A DNA stretch of 9,269 nt, taken from the NCBI GenBank assembly GCA_902782705.1, contig CACZOL010000198.1:1-9269 (forward strand), written 5' to 3'. The notes under the pieces are model-generated. The model worked only from the letters and a program-made list of their open reading frames with translations. It made no database searches and was not told where the DNA came from. The DNA is from an uncultured Selenomonadaceae bacterium (GTDB lineage Bacteria; Bacillota; Negativicutes; Selenomonadales; Selenomonadaceae). Positions 5,863 to 9,269 of this stretch are shown here, in pieces (within the stretch, counting starts at the first letter, position 1; every line of letters starts with the position of its first letter). Position numbers and translations under genes: made by a program.

Positions 5863-7113
5863 TTACTCCGTGAACTTTTTCAAAACGAGACAGGCATTGT
5901 GCCCGCCAAATCCAAAATTATTAGAGATTGCCGCACGCACCGTATGACTGCGCGACTTGTTCGGCACATAGTCAAGGTCGAGCCCTTCCTCGAGATCGGG
6001 CGTCTCGTAGTTGATGGTCGGCGGAATCATATCGTTCTCGACGGAAAGAGCCGTCGCGATGCACTCGATACCGCCCGCCGCACCGAGCATATGGCCCGTC
6101 ATGGACTTCACGGAACTGATCGGCACGTCCTTTGCCCGCGCGCCGAACACTTCCTTGCACGCCTCGGTTTCGCCGAGGTCGTTCATATGCGTCGATGTGC
6201 CGTGCGCATTCACATAGTCGATATCGTCCGGCGTAAGGCCCGCGTCTGCAATCGCGAGGCTCATGCACTTCGATTGATATACGCCGTGCGGCGCCGGGCT
6301 CGTAACATGATACGCGTCGGAATTGCGCCCATAGCCCGCAACTTCTGCATAAATATGCGCACCGCGTTTCTTCGCGTGCTCCAACGTTTCAAGTACCACG
6401 ACGCCCGCGCCTTCGCCCATGACGAAACCGCTGCGTTCCTTGTCGAAAGGACGGGACGCATGCTCGGGATCGTCGTTGCGATTGGTGCAGAGCGCTTTCA
6501 TCGAGCAGAAACCAGCCACCGGCGCGGCGGAAATCGCCGCTTCCGTGCCGCCCGCGATCATCACGTCGGCCTCGCCGTGCTGCAAGATCCGGAACGCTTC
6601 GCCGATGCAATTCGTTCCCGTCGCACAAGCCGTGACGATGTCGCTGGACGGGCCGTGAACGTCAAGGACGATAGCCGTCTGCCCCGCCGCCATATTGCCG
6701 ATCATCATCGGAATAAAGAACGGACTGATAAAATGCGGCCCCTTGTCGAAAAGTTTCTTGTACTGCTCGTGCAGCGTATCAATGCCGCCGACGCCGGAGC
6801 CGATATACGTACCGATACGATCGCGGTCTTCAGCTGCAAGATCGAGCCCCGCATCCTCTACCGCCATTTTCGAAGCGGCTACGGCGAACTGCGTATAGCG
6901 GTCCATGCGCTTGGCTTCCTTGCGGTCGATAAACGCCGTCGGATCAAAATCTTTAACTTCGCCGGCAATCTGCGATGCGCAGTCCGCCGGATCAAAGCGG
7001 GTGATGCGCCCAATGCCGTTTTTCCCTGCGAGAAGCGCCTCCCAGAAAACGTCTTTGCCGCTCCCAATCGGCGAAATTACGCCGACGCCGGTTAAAACCA
7101 CCCGATTCGTCAA
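5863..7113 (-). CDS. fabF: 3-oxoacyl-ACP synthase II (beta-ketoacyl-ACP synthase II)
   Basis: FabF carries out the chain-extending Claisen condensation of malonyl-ACP with acyl-ACP in fatty acid synthesis. The 416-residue protein is of standard length. The thiolase-fold catalytic set is complete: nucleophile C163 in TACATG, H304 in AHGTST, K336 and H341 in SVKSMTGH, plus the closing NNFGFGGHN loop. These positions are within one residue of E. coli FabF. The start is a TTG at 7113, giving the usual MTNRVVLTGVGVISPIG; AGGTG lies upstream and no in-frame ATG is near. The gene lies 44 nt after the FabK-like gene and 4 nt before rnc. Nothing in it is degraded. Confidence 0.97.
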   Translation of the reverse strand: MTNRVVLTGVGVISPIGSGKDVFWEALLAGKNGIGRITRFDPADCASQIAGEVKDFDPTAFIDRKEAKRMDRYTQFAVAASKMAVEDAGLDLAAEDRDRIGTYIGSGVGGIDTLHEQYKKLFDKGPHFISPFFIPMMIGNMAAGQTAIVLDVHGPSSDIVTACATGTNCIGEAFRILQHGEADVMIAGGTEAAISAAPVAGFCSMKALCTNRNDDPEHASRPFDKERSGFVMGEGAGVVVLETLEHAKKRGAHIYAEVAGYGRNSDAYHVTSPAPHGVYQSKCMSLAIADAGLTPDDIDYVNAHGTSTHMNDLGETEACKEVFGARAKDVPISSVKSMTGHMLGAAGGIECIATALSVENDMIPPTINYETPDLEEGLDLDYVPNKSRSHTVRAAISNNFGFGGHNACLVLKKFTE

Positions 7114-7157
7114 AACTTAACACCTCACAAACTTTGAAACTGTGCCTCGGCGATCGC

Positions 7158-8102
7158 TCAGGTCGCCTCTTCGACTTCCGCCATCAAACGGCGGAAAATT
7201 TCTTTCACCGGAAGAATCTCTTTGATTCTTGAAATATACTCGCCCGTAAAGACGAGACCCGTGTCCACGTCGCCCTGCTGTGCCCGAATCAGCGAACGGA
7301 TAATGCAGAAATTGTGCTTGCATTCTTTCAGGCAGTTGTCGCAGCGCACCGGCGGAACGTTTTCTTTCATGATTCGCTGTGCGAAAGGGTTTTGAACCGC
7401 GCGGCCCGGCAACCCGACCGGACTGTGAATGACCACGATGTCCTCCGCCTTGGATTTCAGGTAAAACTCCTTGAGCATCGGAGCGGAATTTGCTTCCGCG
7501 CTCGATGCAAAGCGCGAGCCCATCTGCACGCCGTTTGCGCCCATGTGAAACATATCCGCAACGTCCTGCCCATGCAAGACGCCGCCCGCCGCGATGACGG
7601 GAATCTTGACCGCCGCCCGAATGTCGGGAATCAGATTACGGACGGAAATGTCGGTGCCGAGATGACCGCCCGCCTCTTTGCCTTCGACGACAATCGCCGT
7701 CGCGCCGAGGCGCTCGGATATTTTCGCTAATTTAACGGAAGACACGATTGGAACAATCGGCGTCCCCGATTCTTTTCCAAGTCCAAATACATCGCGCGAG
7801 AACCCCGCGCCCGCCACGACGAGATCGATTCCTTCGTCGATTGCCGTAGTGACAATCTCGCTGAATTTCCTTGCCGCGACCATAATATTTATGCCGATGA
7901 CGCCCTTCGTCAAAGAGCGCGCCATGCGGATTTCATACCGAAGCTCGTTGTTTGACATGCCGGAAGCCGCGATGAGGCCGATGCCTCCCTGATTGGCCAC
8001 CGCTGCGGCAAGCCTTGCCGTCGAAAGCCGGATCGCCATGCCGCCCTGCACGATTGGAATTTTTGCTACTTTATTGCCAATCCTGAGCTCTGGAAGTTTC
8101 AA
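7158..8102 (-). CDS. fabK: FabK-like enoyl-ACP reductase (nitronate monooxygenase family flavoprotein)
   Basis: An FMN-binding TIM-barrel protein of the FabK/nitronate monooxygenase family. Placed between acpP and fabF, it most likely does the last step of elongation, NAD(P)H-dependent reduction of enoyl-ACP. From the chosen TTG start (314 residues) it has VQGGM (18-22), GINIM (70-74), GAGFS (98-102), EGKEAGGHLG (140-149) with H147 equivalent to the conserved FabK His, IAAGGV (170-175) and MGSRF (194-198). Four cysteines, C244, C247, C251 and C256, form a cluster absent from pneumococcal FabK as I recall it. The TTG at 8102 gives MKLPELRIG and has GGGGTGG 5 nt upstream; a GTG at 8111 is possible; the ATG at 8153 lies inside a hairpin and is rejected. 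A true nitronate monooxygenase role is less likely given the neighbours. Confidence 0.88.
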   Translation of the reverse strand: MKLPELRIGNKVAKIPIVQGGMAIRLSTARLAAAVANQGGIGLIAASGMSNNELRYEIRMARSLTKGVIGINIMVAARKFSEIVTTAIDEGIDLVVAGAGFSRDVFGLGKESGTPIVPIVSSVKLAKISERLGATAIVVEGKEAGGHLGTDISVRNLIPDIRAAVKIPVIAAGGVLHGQDVADMFHMGANGVQMGSRFASSAEANSAPMLKEFYLKSKAEDIVVIHSPVGLPGRAVQNPFAQRIMKENVPPVRCDNCLKECKHNFCIIRSLIRAQQGDVDTGLVFTGEYISRIKEILPVKEIFRRLMAEVEEAT

Positions 8103-8132
8103 GTGTACCACCCCATTTCGTCCTTCCCTTAG

Positions 8133-8161
8133 AAAGCCCCGTGAGTGTTTCACGGGGCTTT
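8133..8161 (-). terminator. Hairpin between acpP and fabK: weak terminator or processing/stability element
   Basis: A perfect 12-bp stem (8150-8161 with 8133-8144) and 5-nt loop lie 33 nt after the acpP stop. On the minus strand only CTTTCT follows, so the T-run is poor. It may end some transcripts after acpP, or protect the acpP message from decay, raising ACP over the downstream enzymes. GGGGCT just after the acpP stop (8189-8194) can pair with the first arm (8154-8159), an alternative fold that would open the hairpin. Confidence 0.65.
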
Positions 8162-8194
8162 TCGCAAGGAAAGATGCTTAGGTTTGCCAGCCCC

Positions 8195-8431
8195 TTATTT
8201 GCCCTGGTTCTGGTCAATATAGGCCACAACATCCTGTACCGTCTTGATCTTTTCAGCAGCCTCATCCGGGATCTCGATACTAAACTCTTCCTCGAAAGCC
8301 ATAATCAGCTCAACAATATCCAGCGAATCGGCGCCCAGATCGTCAATAAACGTGGACTCAATCGTCACATCGTCGGCTTCAACGCCAAGCTGCTCAACCA
8401 CAATATCCCTGACCTTATCAAATGTCGCCAT
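8195..8431 (-). CDS. acpP: Acyl carrier protein
   Basis: ACP carries growing acyl chains as thioesters on a 4'-phosphopantetheine arm. The 78-residue acidic protein has the attachment serine S36 in DLGADSLDIVELIMAFEEEF and the usual four-helix pattern. Of the possible starts, the ATG at 8431 gives the normal length and has a strong GGAGGGAGGTGA ribosome site 7 nt upstream; the ATG 21 nt earlier would fall near that site and is rejected. It lies 39 nt after fabG and 92 nt before the FabK-like gene, flanked by small hairpins on both sides. A strong ribosome site and flanking RNA structures fit a gene needed at higher levels than its neighbours. Confidence 0.97.
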   Translation of the reverse strand: MATFDKVRDIVVEQLGVEADDVTIESTFIDDLGADSLDIVELIMAFEEEFSIEIPDEAAEKIKTVQDVVAYIDQNQGK

Positions 8432-8449
8432 GCTGTATTCACCTCCCTC

Positions 8450-8475
8450 CAAGAGTATTCTTGTGATCTATCACA
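8450..8475 (-). repeat. Two small adjacent inverted repeats in the fabG-acpP gap
   Basis: TGTGAT (8462-8467) and ATCACA (8470-8475) form a perfect 14-bp palindrome over the fabG stop codon. Overlapping it, CAAGA (8450-8454) and TCTTG (8459-8463) form a 5-bp stem with a 4-nt loop ending next to the acpP ribosome site. As RNA only one could form fully. As DNA the first resembles TGTGA/TCACA regulator sites but with a 4-nt centre, not the 6 nt of Crp or Rex sites. Confidence 0.4.
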
Positions 8476-9214
8476 TAACCATGCCACCGTCTACGTTCAG
8501 TACTTGCCCCGTGATGTAGGACGCCTGATCCGACACGAGGAATAAGACGGCAGCGGAAACATCTTCCGGCGTACCCATGCGCCCGAGCGGGATGCCCGTC
8601 AGCGCAGCTTCTTTCGCCTTGTCCGAAAGCACCGCCGTCATATCCGTGGCAATGAATCCGGGCGCGACGGCGTTCGCCGTGACGCCTCTGCTCGCAAGCT
8701 CTTTCGCAATCGTCTTCGTAAAACCGATGACGCCCGCTTTGGCCGCCGCATAGTTCGCCTGACCTGCGTTGCCCGTAATGCCGACGACCGACGCCATATT
8801 GACGATACGACCGGCGCGCTGCTTCATCATCACCTTCGCGACCGCTTTCGTGGCCAAGAAGACGCCCTTCAGATTCGTCGAAAGCACAGCGTCCCAGTCC
8901 TCTTCCTTCATACGAGCAAGAAGACCGTCGCGCGTGATGCCGGCATTGTTTACCAAGATATCGATCCGCCCGAAAGCGTCCGTCGTTTTCTGAACCATCT
9001 CCTGGACTGCCGCTTCATCGGCGACATTCGCCTTGACGAGAATCGCTTCACCGCCCGCCGCTTCGATTTCCTGCTTGACGGCTTCCGCCGCAGCCTCGTT
9101 CCCTGCGAAGTTTAAAGCGACTTTTGCGCCTTCAGAAGCGAGTTTCAGGGCGACAGCGCGGCCAATGCCCCGCGAAGCCCCCGTCACAAGGGCGCACTTT
9201 CCATCTAAAAGCAT
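8471..9214 (-). CDS. fabG: 3-oxoacyl-ACP reductase
   Basis: FabG reduces 3-ketoacyl-ACP to 3-hydroxyacyl-ACP with NADPH. The 247-residue short-chain dehydrogenase has the cofactor loop TGASRGIG (11-18), NNAG (89-92) and the catalytic set N114, S142, Y155 and K159 (YAAAK), and ends in the conserved TGQVLNVDGGMVM. The ATG at 9214 gives the standard length and has a near-perfect AAGGAGGT site 8 nt upstream; an in-frame ATG at 9265 would add 17 residues overlapping the upstream gene and is rejected. The start is 1 nt after the stop of the probable fabD, so translation is likely coupled. All residues expected for activity are present. Confidence 0.97.
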   Translation of the reverse strand: MLLDGKCALVTGASRGIGRAVALKLASEGAKVALNFAGNEAAAEAVKQEIEAAGGEAILVKANVADEAAVQEMVQKTTDAFGRIDILVNNAGITRDGLLARMKEEDWDAVLSTNLKGVFLATKAVAKVMMKQRAGRIVNMASVVGITGNAGQANYAAAKAGVIGFTKTIAKELASRGVTANAVAPGFIATDMTAVLSDKAKEAALTGIPLGRMGTPEDVSAAVLFLVSDQASYITGQVLNVDGGMVM

Positions 9215-9215
9215 A

Positions 9216-9269
9216 TTAGCGAACCTCCTTCCATGTGTCAAGAGTTTTTTCGAGGGAAGCCGCATCTTC
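9216..9269 (-). CDS. fabD: Probable malonyl-CoA:ACP transacylase, C-terminal 17 residues only
   Basis: An open frame enters from the right edge, reads EDAASLEKTLDTWKEVR and stops with TAA at 9216-9218, 1 nt before fabG. FabD proteins commonly end in an amphipathic helix of the SLEKTL type, and fabD usually lies directly before fabG, so this is probably the FabD C-terminus. The catalytic part is outside the window, so the call rests on a short helix and on gene order. The fabG ribosome site lies within its last codons. Confidence 0.65.
   Translation of the reverse strand, partial: EDAASLEKTLDTWKEVR

Noticed and set aside
5899..7095. A 398-codon open frame on the plus strand
   Set aside because: It is antisense to fabF, which has all catalytic residues; the product looks like random GC-rich translation.
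7114..7157. Short repeats (AGTTT, AAAGTTTG) between fabK and fabF as a fatty-acid regulator site
   Set aside because: They are direct rather than inverted and do not match the FabT or FapR sites I know.
8103..8153. N-terminal extension of the FabK-like protein from an ATG at 8153
   Set aside because: The ATG is inside the hairpin stem, has no good ribosome site, and the extra 17 residues do not fit the family N-terminus.
1..9269. Mobile element, CRISPR array, tRNA, rRNA or defence system
   Set aside because: No transposase or integrase motifs, no evenly spaced repeats, no RNA gene signature, and every long frame with family motifs is accounted for by core or regulatory genes.

Overview
The window reads like chromosomal DNA of a GC-rich member of the Firmicutes. 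Strong AGGAGG-type ribosome binding sites, TTG starts, a FabK-type enoyl reductase, a UPF0237/UPF0210 gene pair and a CsoR-family repressor fit that group. I would guess a Negativicutes relative (Selenomonas, Megasphaera or Dialister type), but this is inference from gene content and style, not a search result. All genes are on the minus strand except one, so the window is best read from right to left.

Right part (9269 to about 5090): a type II fatty acid synthesis operon. It holds the last 17 codons of a probable fabD, then fabG, acpP, a FabK-like flavin enoyl-ACP reductase, fabF and rnc (RNase III). FabD would load malonyl groups on ACP, FabF condenses, FabG reduces the ketoacyl group and the FabK-like enzyme would do the final reduction; no dehydratase (fabZ) is in view. 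Spacing is tight (1 nt between fabD and fabG, 4 nt between fabF and rnc). A strong hairpin sits between acpP and fabK, and an intrinsic terminator follows rnc.

Middle (5066 to 3289): an RNase Z-like metallo-beta-lactamase-fold hydrolase, then a CsoR/RcnR-family metal-sensing repressor with the Cys-His-Cys ligand pattern of copper sensors but no visible copper gene, each on the minus strand. Converging on the repressor is the only plus-strand gene, a YgbA-family protein (the nitrous-oxide-stimulated-promoter family) with a Lys/Arg/Ala-rich tail, its own promoter and a strong terminator.

Left part (3047 to 1): an ACT-domain protein (UPF0237) and a UPF0210/DUF711 protein form a two-gene operon ending in a clear terminator. 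Overlapping that terminator is an extended -10 promoter for a PTS EIIBC permease of the MurP (N-acetylmuramate) type, whose C-terminus runs off the left edge.

The region is mostly core metabolism. I see no mobile element, CRISPR array, tRNA or rRNA, and no clear new defence or biosynthetic system. The points most worth a second look are the four-cysteine cluster in the FabK-like enzyme, the hairpins flanking acpP, the basic tail on the YgbA protein and the uncharacterised UPF0237/UPF0210 pair. No gene-free stretch exceeds 300 bases; the longest is 3048-3288, which holds divergent promoters and inverted repeats.
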